Assembly: GCF_000224145.3 (NCBI RefSeq)
Contig: NC_020174.2
Coordinates: forward strand, 4,407,026-4,471,025
Length of the DNA stretch: 64,000 nt
Direction: 5' to 3'
Source of the DNA: Ciona intestinalis
Taxonomy: Eukaryota > Chordata > Ascidiacea > Phlebobranchia > Cionidae
Shown: piece by piece, positions 11,501 to 23,598 of the stretch
Layout: each line of letters begins with the position of its first letter
Numbering within the stretch: position 1 is the stretch's first letter
The notes under the pieces: generated by a model
Told to the model about the DNA's origin: nothing
Databases searched by the model: none
Seen by the model: only the letters and a program-made list of their open reading frames with translations
Position numbers and translations under genes: made by a program

Positions 11501-14500
11501 GCAGGTAAGTAACCACACATGACACACAGCTATGCTAATCGTCTGTATCGGAACAGCAATGCATGGTTGTTATTGTAACGGAATCGCGTTTCCTTTCCTG
11601 GGGACTTTAAACCGGCTTTGCAGAAAAATGTAAACGCGTCCATTTAGCGATTCAATTCATGATACCCCATCCCTCATCGGCGTATGGAGAATTAACATTA
11701 AATCAGATAATTTAGAGTATCTGCAGGCTTAATCTTAGCAATGAGGGATTACGGTTTGGCGGTGCATAATATACCAACACATTTCGATCTCGAACTGGAA
11801 TTCAAGACAACATCAAACGGCGACTCCTTATCCCAAATATCGACGGGAATACACTGATTAAATTTATCGTAATGTAAGCCTATGCCAACTATACCTTATT
11901 AAACCAGATACATCAAAATATGTGACCGAGATTACAATGAGTGCATCGGGTTGTTTTTTGAGCTTAGAAAATTTTCAGGTTTACCCCAACCGTGGTTATA
12001 CTCGGTTAAGAAAACAAACAACATGTTCAGGATATTCCGACGTGAAATTTGCGACAAATCTCGCAGAATCGCTCGCAGTGCATTGCAAACTCGAGACAAT
12101 CTGCGGTGGTTTTGGTTTCCGTTCCCGACTAATTACGTTTGGATTTCCCGGCCAAGATTATTAGTGCCAGATTTTATTAAAGTGTTGCCACCACGGTGGT
12201 TCTCCCTATATTACGTGACATCTTTACAATAACAATTTAGAACATATCATTTCTTTTAACTATCCGTATACTGTAAACCCTGTACTCCATTAACAGTACA
12301 TTCAAAGACGGATACTAACCACCTGAAAATATTCCAAATTTCCATCGGTTAAACTAGCAGTCGTTCTGGTCGTACCTTAGTGATAACGTGGCGTGACTGT
12401 GAAATTCTGGACTAGCTTATTGTGATGTGACGCATTATTGGCAAAATACAATAAATCATGTCTAAGAAATTAAATTAGACATTCCGAGACCGAACGAAAC
12501 CAACAGCTTCATAAACTTATTTCAATCCTGGGAAACATCGTGCAAAACTATCGCACTTTACAGTTATCGCGTAGCTAGACAGCAATTTTAAAATGGCGGA
12601 GACAACGGTGAAACCATAATATTTTGCTTGTTTTTAGTCAAGCTGTGTATCATTAAGAAACGACATATATTTTAAATTACCAGCAACCACCAGCAAGGTG
12701 TACGCTTGGGTGTATAGTAGCAACAAGATCGCTGGCGATAAATGCGGTCACGTCTTACATCCAAATAAACCAAACGGGTAAGTCATCTCGTTTTGTACAT
12801 CCCGCGGGAACTTCTGTGTCGAGTTCCCGCTGTTTTGGGTCGAAAACTTCGCCTTATTTGGCCAGCGCAGCGGTTTGCGCAAGGCGGTGCGGTTGGCTTG
12901 CAGTTTAAATAAAGCAACGATGCGGTGCCGGAATGCGAGTCATCCGGGCTAGATGAAGTTCCGATCCGTTGCCGTGTAATTTACATGCGTATGATAGCAT
13001 CGGAAAACAAACAGCGCCAACGGATCGCCTTTAACTACAAAGACGATGGACGGCAAAACGAAAAACGAACATTCGTTTACACTCAACCTGGCGACGGTCG
13101 GGGTGACACGGGACATGGGGTGAGGCGAAATTCGTAGAACAGCCGAACATAAATGGTTAAATGACGTATATGCGATGCTAAGTGTTCAACAAACGCAAAC
13201 TATTTTGCCATCTGTTTACACTTACTTTGCCAAAGAGCTTTTTCGTAGAATTTTTTCGGGGTTTGCGAGCAGTTCCATCTCGAATAGCGGAATTCCCGCG
13301 CACAGTTGTAAGCACCCCTTTGAATTCCCTTCTTAATCTGAAAAAAATCGTTTTCTGTAAATAGTAACAGGAAAATCATAGTTCTCAAGAAATTGTAAAT
13401 GAATATGCAATATCGTATTACCTACACTCTACACTATTTATAGTATCAAAACACTTTCCTTAAAGGTTAAATGCAAAGTTATACCTCTTCAACTACAGGC
13501 ATTTCGTTGGCGCACATTTCCGCCTGGGGTCCTCCGATTTGTTGAGCCCAAAGACAGATTCTCTCGCTGTCCATAAGTGTTGGTCGATATCCAGGATTCC
13601 TGTTTAATAAACATGCATAAATACGTGGGCATTCAGATACGACCCAATTTTAGTAATCCGAAAAAATCTAAAAGTGTGAAAACATTTCGTAAATGAAACT
13701 ATGTCCAATAGATGTTGTAAGAGACAAAGAAACACACTACAAAGGGTTAAATTAAATTCATGTGGCCAGTGGGTGATAGAAGTCTATATACGGCCGTGGT
13801 GACGAGCGGTTTTTTGATGTAGGTCCCGATAAAGTCGTTGCTCATTAGCGAGGCATTCTCCGAATACCTGAGGCCTCATTTAGAAAGCCGTTGTTTACAT
13901 TTTATCACGGCTTAACTTAGGTCGAATACTGGTTTGTAACTCAACGGCTATGCACTTAATAAACGATAAGCATATAAAAGACTGGCCCGGCAAAACAGTA
14001 GCTGGGAATGGCCCGTTTGCGCTTGTTAATGTCAGATTTCGGAGCTGAAACCCAAGATCACCGACACGCACTGCTATATCACGTACATGTTCGCATCTCA
14101 CGGTTTCATAAACAACTTAAACGACGTCAATTCAATCCATCTGTCGGCGCTGTCTGATTGTCTTTGAAGGCGATTTAGTCTCCGAATTCGTCCGGTACGA
14201 GGCATAATTCATCAACGTCCCGGTTTTGTGTATGCCGCAGGTGTGAACCGGTAAGAGCCAGAATTGTATGGAGGTGGATTATGCCAAAATGAGATAAGCC
14301 TGTGCGATGCTTTACGTTTGCCAATACTGGTAGAGCTTCGTTATTATTACAGTTTAGCCTCTTGATTGCCCTTATTTAATATCATCTATGTTGCGATGTA
14401 ATTATGTTCATTTCCTGGCAATAACATGACGACGCAATATATATTATACAAACGTGTTAGTTTTATGATCGATGGAAGTTTCATTTAATATATAACTTTA

Positions 14501-17278
14501 CGAATAAATTGTTGTTTACAGCTCGCGGTAGATTCGTTAGTCTTTGCATAAAGAAACCATGAAAGTTAATTCCCAGGCGTTGTACTTCATTAAATCTTCG
14601 GTCTAAACCCTTCGTTTACTCAAAGCGGTTTTAAAATCGGTCTGATAGATCCGGCGAAGTTCATGCAAGCCGCCTTCGCAGGTTCATCATACACTTGTTT
14701 GGAAAAAACGAATTGCCTGAGGTGGCACCATGTTGCGCTGTTTATACGTCGCACGCGCTGGCTTGTTCAAAGCGCCACATGGTTTTAATTATTTATTATC
14801 TGGGCAAGGCAACCGCTTAATATGAGCGACTTGTGACCCTTTGCGGGCCGACGATCGAAAAGATCACTTATGAAACGTAAAAGAGGCGATATGTATCCGG
14901 AACAGTCATTGCCCGAGAACTTTACCAACTCTTACAAATTGCAATAAATCGTACGTGTTTTTTTTTAACAAAAGCCGCATATACGTAGTAGCTGTTTGGG
15001 AGGTAGTAGATAAACAGGATGACCTGTTTCATGTTTCCCATTCCCCCTCTCCATTTATATTTCATGGGGTTTTTACGGCCTCTTACATCACCGGCGCGCT
15101 GAGTCGGCGGATTTTCAATACGATTTAAATTAGAAGAGACAATATAGCTTCTTGCACGTTACGAAGGCGCAAGTTACGTGTTGGCAGGCACGCATTTAAG
15201 CAGTGACTAGACACTGTTTACGTGAATGTCACGGAAACAGCAAATCCGGCGGGCTGTGATAAACCATCTCCGTTGCACTGCCCTCTGCTTCGTAACGGCC
15301 AAGCTGCATCGCAGGGAACCATACACACGCGCGCTGTCGGAGGTCGGGTTTGTTTTGTGTTTAAGATACGAATTTGTACTCGATGTTCGTTTCAAGGAGT
15401 ACAGGTACAATGCTGGCCACTCACAGAAACTGGCGTAGCAGCGCTATAGGCCGTCATCGTGTTCATAATCGTTTCTAATGCGAAATTGATCCCCCATGAT
15501 GGATACACAAACGACTACGTAACGCTTGGTGCGAAATCATGCGGTTGGGACCACACATTGTACTCTAAATTAGACAACGGTTCTTTGTCCCGGTCCGACC
15601 AGAACCGGTACAATTTTGCGAAAATCGATCTTAAGTTCGTGGCACTGACTCAGTCCTCAGAACTGGGATAATTATCCATTCGAGTTCGAATTTACCGGCC
15701 GCAATTTCACCGGTGTCAGAGCGTAAACAAGCGGTGGTCGGTAGGGCGCTTTCTTACAGCTGCTGTCGTTCTGCCGAATTTACCCGGCCAGCACGGGAAT
15801 GGACGACGGGCAGTATTTAGACGACCCGGGCGTGAAAATTGAATGGACAAGCGTGTCTAGCAAAGACGAATGAGTTTCGCCACCTCGGCCCAGCAAAAAT
15901 GTCACGGATCGAGCCATCGCGTGATTGAAATAAAACAAAATAAAATGATGCAATGTTGGTGTAACTTACATTGATAGCGGCTTCTGTTGCCGATAGATGT
16001 ACAACAACAGCCGGTTATATTTTATCACGGAAACATTTGGGTTTTACGTGCACGAAACTCGTGCGAACATGCTACGTTTGAACGTTTAATGTCTCGAATG
16101 TTGCAGAGTCTGGCTTCGGGCAATAACTTTACGGCGCAATGCAGATTTATGTTTTATTTGTTCGAACTTGTGTCTCTATTAGGCAGGTTTGCTTCGCTTT
16201 GACTTGTAGACCTTTCGTGAAAAACAAAGACCGTCGCATTCAGACTTACAGTTCTCAAAATAGAAATTGAAAAAGCTGAATCGTGACGTCAAACCAAGCT
16301 TATAATGACATCAAAGAAATATCTTAAGGGGTTTTGATCGTCACTGCGTCTATTGAAATCATTATGCTATCCCGTCACAGTCTCGTCCTTGAACTATCTA
16401 GGTATCGTTTTACAGAATACGGCGCGGTGGGTCTCGCAGTCAAGTCTCGGCATACTGACGTTACGTAATAGCTTACTATACCTTTACGACATACATGGCT
16501 GTAATCACAGCCGATAAAGTCGTAGCCCGACAAGGCGACCAATTTCTAAAGCTGCTTCAATGTAGACTTTAAGAAATCAGGCGTCGATCATGCCTAGCAG
16601 CGAAACATGATCATTCTTGCTAAATACAATGCATAGTACACGGACTTACCACCACACAGCGGCGACGTTGACTGTACAGAACAAAAGCACTTGAAGCAGA
16701 ACTATCGTCACGCTTGAATGAATGGCGGGAAGTATTCGTCGGTGCACACGCCACGTGGATTGTTTGGTAACTCCCCGCTCCACGGAATTTCGTCGGTGTT
16801 TCCGGCATAAATTTTCGCTTGACAAGTTAGGTATGTCACTGTCATTTTGCATGACCGCTTCCGAGTGTTCCGAATTTATTGACCGATTTTGCCCTAGTCT
16901 CATTTCTAATTCATTGTCACTCCTGTCTGTACTAGTTACAGCAGTACTTTCGTGTGGCGCTGTGCCACAGTCGTCGAGGTTCCGTGATCTCAACTTGGAT
17001 CGTCGGATCGTGTTAGCTGCCCGAAGAGGCTTTCTACAAAATGTACAGCTAAATATTCCGGTCTGGTCCGCACTGCAACAAGCAGTGATGGGCGATTCAG
17101 TTGGAGAAAATCTTTCGCTTGCCATTGACTGGCTTAGTTCCGTTGCTCGAGATACGTCCATGTGGCTGCTTAGCATTTCCGAAACAGATAATGCTTCTTC
17201 GTCATAAGTAGCGCCACCCACGTCTGACATATCTCGTTTTTCAGACAAATCCACAAAACAAGACCTCTGCAGCGTCAT
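8567..17278 (-). CDS. WNT6: Wnt6 secreted signalling ligand
   Basis: Secreted, lipid-modified Wnt ligand acting through Frizzled/LRP receptors. Six exons on the minus strand, in order: 17278 (or 16852)-16650, 13599-13485, 13337-13226, 10750-10611, 10438-10232, 9190-8567; all phases agree. Exon 1 ends in a hydrophobic signal segment followed by VWW. Exon 2 reads LMDSERICLWAQQIGG with AEMC, and exon 3 has YSRWNCS. Exon 4 has TSYLQAVTSAA and ACSLGNIPECGC, exon 5 has WEGCDDNVDFA and EAGRL, and exon 6 has KCKCHGFSGTC with the acylated serine and the conserved cysteines to the end. WW near the signal, MDxxxIC, AExC, EAGRLA and the ACSxG..ECGC spacing fit Wnt6 better than Wnt1. Odd points are an Arg/Lys-rich insert at 8834-9034 and a long serine-rich N-terminus before the signal; the start codon is uncertain. 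Confidence 0.9.
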
Positions 17279-20200
17279 TCCAAATCCTTATCCTCTTTAA
17301 TGTAAATGAAGACAACAGTTCAGAGACGGAGTTATTCTCCAAGCCTTATATGTATATCACCACAGGTCTGTTCTTGATCTTCTGATCAAACTGATACTTC
17401 TGAACCTGATTGACTTAAAGTACTGGCTCATATAGTAAGTCGAAGATTGTCCAGCGCCCCTGTGCTCAAACCTTTTCTCTGATGTCCTGTGGCGACGCTG
17501 GCGCTGGTGTAGGTGTGAATTCGGGAAAATCTCGTAAACTCGATGTTATCGTTCAGTCCATCCAGTTTCGGGCGTAAGTAGCGCCCTAGTCCGGGTTGTT
17601 CTCGCCTCTGCAAGTGCGAACTTTCTTCTGAGTTGATTTAGTTTAGCGACAGTGGCTGGAAAAATTCGTGAACCCAGACCTACAACCTGCTGCTGTTAAA
17701 ATTAGACGTTTACTTTGCTGTTGGTTATAGGTACATATTATCAAAACAGCCGTATAGCTTTCCAATCAGAAACAAATGCTGATCACATCCGTATCAAATC
17801 CGTCACGATTTTACGAACTGAGTAATATCGTTTCGACTGTGGCTGCCTCTTGTAATCACCTCTACTCTCTGCACTGCCATCTGAGGTAGAGCTTTAAATG
17901 GGAGAACGGCAATCGCCAACGGCAAAACGAAAATGTCTTCAAGTTTTTCGCTAGCGCCTATGGTGACCCATCGGTTGTACCTAATTGTCGATACTGACGT
18001 AGTTTCAAAATACCCCTAACTTTCATATGACCTCCGCCACTTAAAAGAGGTGATGGACAGAAGTGTCACAGGTGAAGTTTCTGATCCTAATATACCCGGA
18101 CGAGTCTCGGCCTCCCAATAGGTGGTCGGCGGCGATCGCAATCGTAATTGCTCGATTCCAACCCCTGCCCAGCACTAGGGGCGAGGAAACCGCCAATTAT
18201 CAAATAGATCAGTCGCTTGCGCATCCCCGTATGCGGAGATCGGCCTTGAAATAACAAACTGCCGACAAAACTCGGCGGGCCAATTAAAGCCCCTGTAGCT
18301 CGCAAATGCAGAGATAAACAAACAAGCTGCTCGCGTGTGGACCTGTAATTACGGCAGCGATCAAACGACGACGATCTTGCTGCAGCCGCGGCCGGCTCTA
18401 GCGTTTACTGGAGATTAGGGCATTGCGAAAACACCGTGTATCAAATTGCTGTTTTGGTAGGCGCGGCAACGTTGTTTTGCTTACACCAATACGTTTAATG
18501 AAGCTAGTGGGCTCCTTGTTCGGAGCATGATCTTGTAGTCAAACCCAAAACCCCGTTTTACTGTGTAAGCTATACACACGTTTTGGATGCATACCTCACA
18601 AGCTTAAATCCCTACTATGGAGTAGTACCCGGACCACACTGCCACGCGTCACGTTATACCGCAACACTATTAATTAGATATAGATCGTGCCCATTTTATC
18701 TCACCGGGGCGACACGTGCTCGGCCGTTTGCCGCCACTGGGACATATTGCGTTGTAGAATTCTGCGGGAATTCGAACACGATTCTCCGGAGAAAATTACT
18801 GTCGAACACGGGTTGCTATTAATTTGAAATCAGTCGATGCTATTTACGTTACGGGCTAATAATAAACGACGTTGTTTCTACGTTTTAGTTATACGTGGGA
18901 GGAGAGTGTCTGACATCTTTTACAAGGGTATCGTATTCCGACAACAGCGTCATTTTGTTATTTAAAACTTTGTGACATTTTCACCAGTTTAAAGTACGAC
19001 ATATGTCGTCAACGAGAGGAATGCGTCAGAAGTCGTGTGACTTTCTCTACGACGTGCCACACCCAGAGAAAATGGGCGAAGAAAGTCTGTTATCGTAACT
19101 TTCGATTTGCGTGTATTGGTTCAGCTGCGATTATCACACTACGAAGAAAATAAGCAGCAAATTTGACACTTTCCACGAACGATAACAAGCAAAGAGTGTC
19201 GAAACAACAATTTATCAAACGTCTTGGAAAAAACGTCATGCCAGGATCATAAATTAGCATTCGCCTATAAATAATTATTTAAGAAAGATTATATTAGACA
19301 CGCTCATACGTTTATCCTTTAGTTCCGTTTTGCTATAAGAAAATTAAAATCTGTAAAGTTAAAGTATATCATGGAGCAAGATGGATGTTGGCACGTAACA
19401 TAATATTCTCAATTTGTGTTTAAAACAATATTAGAGTCGCTGGGCTACAGTTATAATTCTGTAAATACTCTTTGTTTACAACCAAACGAAACATAACAGA
19501 GAATGAAAACATATATCATCTTACCCAAACCTATACTATATAATTACGATAGGTGCGTATAATGACCAAGCGGTGCTATTGAAGTCCACGGACCTATATA
19601 TACCATATATATATATTACGACTAATCGAAGGCATTTGACCGGCTATGGCAACTACGTGAAGTGGATACGCAATAATATCATAAGAGCTTAGGACTGTAT
19701 CGGTATTATCAAAACAGTAAGAGAGAAACCAATCAAACAATTTTAAATTCTCTGTTGCCAACAGGTGACTGTGTATAGTGTTTTCGCAGTTGGCATTGGA
19801 AATCTGCCTGTAATTCCTAGGCATGTATATCGAATGTGACATGCGTATGATCATATCTAAATACAACATAAATTTTTGGTATATCTGTACATACAACCAG
19901 CTCATGTTTGTAACGGACCTTTAAATTGGCCTCTCATGGTTTAGGTTGTGAAATTTTCGCATTAAATTTTCATGTTGTGCTGGCGGCTTGAGATCTGGAA
20001 CGGATTACCGCGTATTAATAGTAGCCTGTAACCAACAACAGTACTCAAGTGCGTCATCGTGTTCAGTAACCCAGCGCGTGTGACGTCACGAGCTCGAAGC
20101 AAGAAGGGTCTCATGCAGGAAGCAGTCGGTGGTCGATGCGGAGGGCGGAGTACTTATATGCCCGGCCGTAAAAACAGGAACAGGTACTTGAAATTCCCGT

Positions 20201-20854
20201 TTCCCTGATAACCCGTCGAAAATAAAAGCGCTCTTCGTCAATGCACACCGAGGATCGTTATGAGACGCAATATCTTCGCATACCAGCGATGGCTAACATT
20301 TCGCAATATATGCCAACACTCAAACACTCGACCGCCAGGTATGGCCCACAGCTACGGCGAGCCGATAGTTTGTTGTCGGTGGATTTGCGCTTCCGACATC
20401 ACTTTGAAATCTTAGCTACAAGGGCGATGAATCGATTACGCACCAACCCGCAGAAAAAAACTCCCCGCTTGCGCTTTATGAAACAGCAATGCGAAAACAA
20501 CAAGAATTAATCAGCAAATATACATCGGAGTACGTACAAATTGTCCTTCCTAAACTTCAAATTTTGTGCTCGTCGAGCGACACGAAGACGACAAGCGGTG
20601 TACATGCAAACGGCAAACTTATAAACAATCCTCTAATTTAACTCTATTTTCATAATCGGCAGTTGAAAGCGATCGAAATCGACTTACCCAGCTTAGCAGA
20701 AGGCCCGAAGCGAGATAATTATTTGGCGCAGTATGATGTTTCGCCAATCTAGAATTGTACATGTCCGCCTAGGGGTCCATCCTGTGCTCGTGTTACTATG
20801 TGATTCGCTCGATTTTAATTTAATTGCTACTAAAAATTGTCGGATAGGGTTGGA
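17279..20854. other. Upstream of Wnt6; no gene recognised
   Basis: This stretch lies 5' of Wnt6. Several short open frames occur (for example 17428-17613, 18063-18305 on both strands, 20241-20510) but none shows a family signature or convincing splice signals. The position suggests that Wnt6 regulatory DNA may lie here; I see no specific site I can support. An AT-dinucleotide run lies near 19595-19615. Confidence 0.4.
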
Positions 20855-21028
20855 TGGGGCAAGATGGGACGCCTTTTCATTCTGTTTTATCGTTCCATTT
20901 GGCGGTAAACAAAGATCATTTAAATAACTATACTGTTTCCTCACGACTCCCGCAGACCGTTGTTAATTGTTTAAAACACAATCAGGATATTTGGATATTA
21001 TGTGGTAAAGGTGTCCCATCTTACTCCA
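20855..21028. mobile_element. Short TIR element (MITE), copy A
   Basis: A 174-bp element with imperfect terminal inverted repeats: left TGGGGCAAGATGGGACGCCT, right the reverse complement of about TGGAGTAAGATGGGACACCT. Non-coding interior with the marks CGTTCCATTTGG, GGTAAACAAAGA and GACCGTTGTTAATTG, which recur in copies at 27534, 42020 and (reversed) 48927. Length, TIRs and no ORF indicate a non-autonomous DNA transposon. Target duplication was not resolved. Confidence 0.75.
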
Positions 21029-23598
21029 CAGTAATGCATAAACATATATTACGGCGCGGCGACAGTTAATAAGAATCCTCCACAATACAGAAAAGCTAAG
21101 TTATATTAAGCATTCTTCGATAAATGTTTGACTGGGTAATGTAATTGATTGCCTCCATCGTCACACTCTTTCTCATTCTTATTTTTAGGCAACGATATGG
21201 CACCTGTTAAGACTGTATTCGCTGTATAATTCGGACGAAATATATTTTAAAACGCTAAAGAGTTAGTTAAAAATGTTTTTTAGTTAATTGTATACTCTCT
21301 GCCGCCGCCTAACTCGTTATCTTTTACTTAAAATGTGATTCATATTTCTAAAAGATATAGTTCTCAACTGATACTCTTACTAAGCAAACAAACTACAGTA
21401 CTTCATATGCACTCTTGTACCTGCTTCAGGTGTCATCACTGCGCATGCGCTTCCGTAGGACTATATTGGTCTCCATCGCCGACAGCGGCCGTTATTTCCA
21501 GCAGTTGGTATTCGAAAAAAAGTCTGCATTTAATAATACTTTTTATAGCCATACATTGTTATATGCAAACCAATTACATTTATGCTACAGTATAGCAAAC
21601 GCTATATCAATCGAAAAGCATACTGGTGACTAATTTTGTCAGATCAATTCCACGTACCCTTCGTCCAATACTTCCAATACTAAAAGAAAGAAAAGTTCAA
21701 AAGCTGGCAATAAGTCGCCCTTTCCGCATAAAGAACTGACCTTATTCAAGCACCTTTTCTAAAGGAACCCACTCCATTGGTCTCTCATATTCACATGTGA
21801 CAGTCCATTGTAAATGTTATCCGACTTGAAACTCATTACAGTAAATTGATCAGTTCCTGCAATGGCAAGATTGATTAATATTGCATAATCTACTCTTACA
21901 GTCGAAAAACATTGCTTAGGCCTATAAGTACGGCACCGTTCCCGAATTCCCAGGTCATGTATTGTTCACTTGCAAGCCGCGAAAAGTTGGAAATATTACT
22001 CAAAGTACTTCCGGGTGTAGTAAGCCCTAGGTATTCTCACGACTTTCGTGCAGTATTCACATCAAAACCCAAGTCCATGTGAACAGCACAGTAAAATTTA
22101 ACACGCTATTCGAACTCTTTTCGGTCGCTGATTTCTCTAGTCTTATTGCTACAACTAATGGCGAGGATAAAAAAAGCGTTTCAAACACTTCACCTGTTAG
22201 TTAAAACCGTTTACTTTAGATAGTGCAACGGCGGTGAATAGTTAGCATAGATACATAAACAATTGAAACATGCAAGACTACTGAGCGAGGCAGCAGTGGT
22301 GCCAAGTTCCTGCAAACTTTGGAAGCGTGGTCGCTTGGTTGGATCGCTTTTCTCCTTCGTGGCAACACTGATGGAAAATTTAAGGGAAAGAAAAAAGATA
22401 TTTCGAATGTAGAAATAGAATGGTGATAGTACAGGAAAGTATTTTTGGTTAATTTAGTAGCAAGCAAACGGTTATATGAATGCATTTATCGGGCAAAAGT
22501 TTTATACAGTGTTTAAAATTGTGGGCCGTGCTACGGTAGCAGTACTAAATTGGAGAGACAAAGGTCAGGAAATATGACGCATATTGATTTTGAAAGACGA
22601 CAAAATACAATGTACTGAGTAGGCCATGATTTTGTTTTTTAGAAAAGTGTTTTTAAATTTGAAACATTTAGCATGGCTTAGAGCACTGTGTGTGGTGAGT
22701 TCACAAGAAAATGTATGAACAGCCAGTAGCGGACGGCGCTCTTGCATTGGAACGACAAAATGGTAAAAGGGAGAGAAGATGAAAAAGGCAAAAAGAAAGA
22801 GAGGAACATTTCAATGGACGCAGATGCAAGAAGAATTGGTAAAACACAGTCGCCGATTTCCGCTAAAAAACAATGCAAAAAGGCGATAAATGGGTAAAAG
22901 TACAGGACGATGCGAATATATTATTGTGAAAAAAACGATCGTAGACCAGAAATTCAGGCACGGTAATTAGGCTGGGGTATGGACGGAGTGAAGCACGTTG
23001 GTAAACTTGCTACTAGCTCATTTTCATCGTTATTGCATATTGCGCTACATAATATGTAGTACAACGTTAATACCTCCCTGTAGACTATGGATTGTCAAAA
23101 ATATTGTACCGTGGCCCGATATGTCCTAAAAGCCCAATCTAGAATTTGGTTCGAGTATGTGTAAGATAGATGCTTACACTTGTAGAGACAAAAGTAAAGT
23201 AAAAAAAATGTAAAAGTGCTTTCCTTTTCCACTTATTAAAAGGGAATATGACTCCATCGTTATAAACCAATGGCGCGTTAGGTGGAAGCTGACAAAATCA
23301 AGGCATCAAGAGCGTTCAAAATAATATAGATCAATAAATATTGCAGCAAAAAGTGTTCCCGTTAAGTGGATCCGATGCCTGGATGTTCGCGAGGCGGGAT
23401 TTAACTGGAAACACTGCAATAGATTCTAGAAACATCGACGAAAATTGAACTTTTGAGGAAAATGCTGGGCTTGGGGTTTGGTACTTAACTTGAAATATAC
23501 CAATTTCTCTTGGAGGGACGCCATATTTGTCTCCTGCACGCGCCGGGGCGGTGGTGACGTAATAGATTGTGACGTAACACAGGACCTTTGTGAGCAAG
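21029..23598. other. Intergenic; 3' of MAP3K2/3
   Basis: No gene recognised. The right part should contain the MAP3K2/3 3' UTR. Open frames at 21335-21633 and 22216-22878 are low-complexity, without domain signatures or supported splice sites. Confidence 0.4.

Noticed and set aside
16722-17207. 161-codon plus-strand frame opposite Wnt6 exon 1
   Set aside because: Best explained as the shadow of the serine-rich minus-strand frame; only the minus strand connects in phase to Wnt exons.
8567-17278. Assignment as Wnt1
   Set aside because: The last exon alone (TCWMRMP, PSPNFC) recalls Wnt1, but exons 1-5 (VWW, MDSERIC, AEMC, ACSLG..ECGC, EAGRLA) match the Wnt6 pattern.
20241-20510. 89-codon plus-strand frame with an upstream TATA-like TTATAT
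   Set aside because: No domain, no splice partner, and short enough to be chance.
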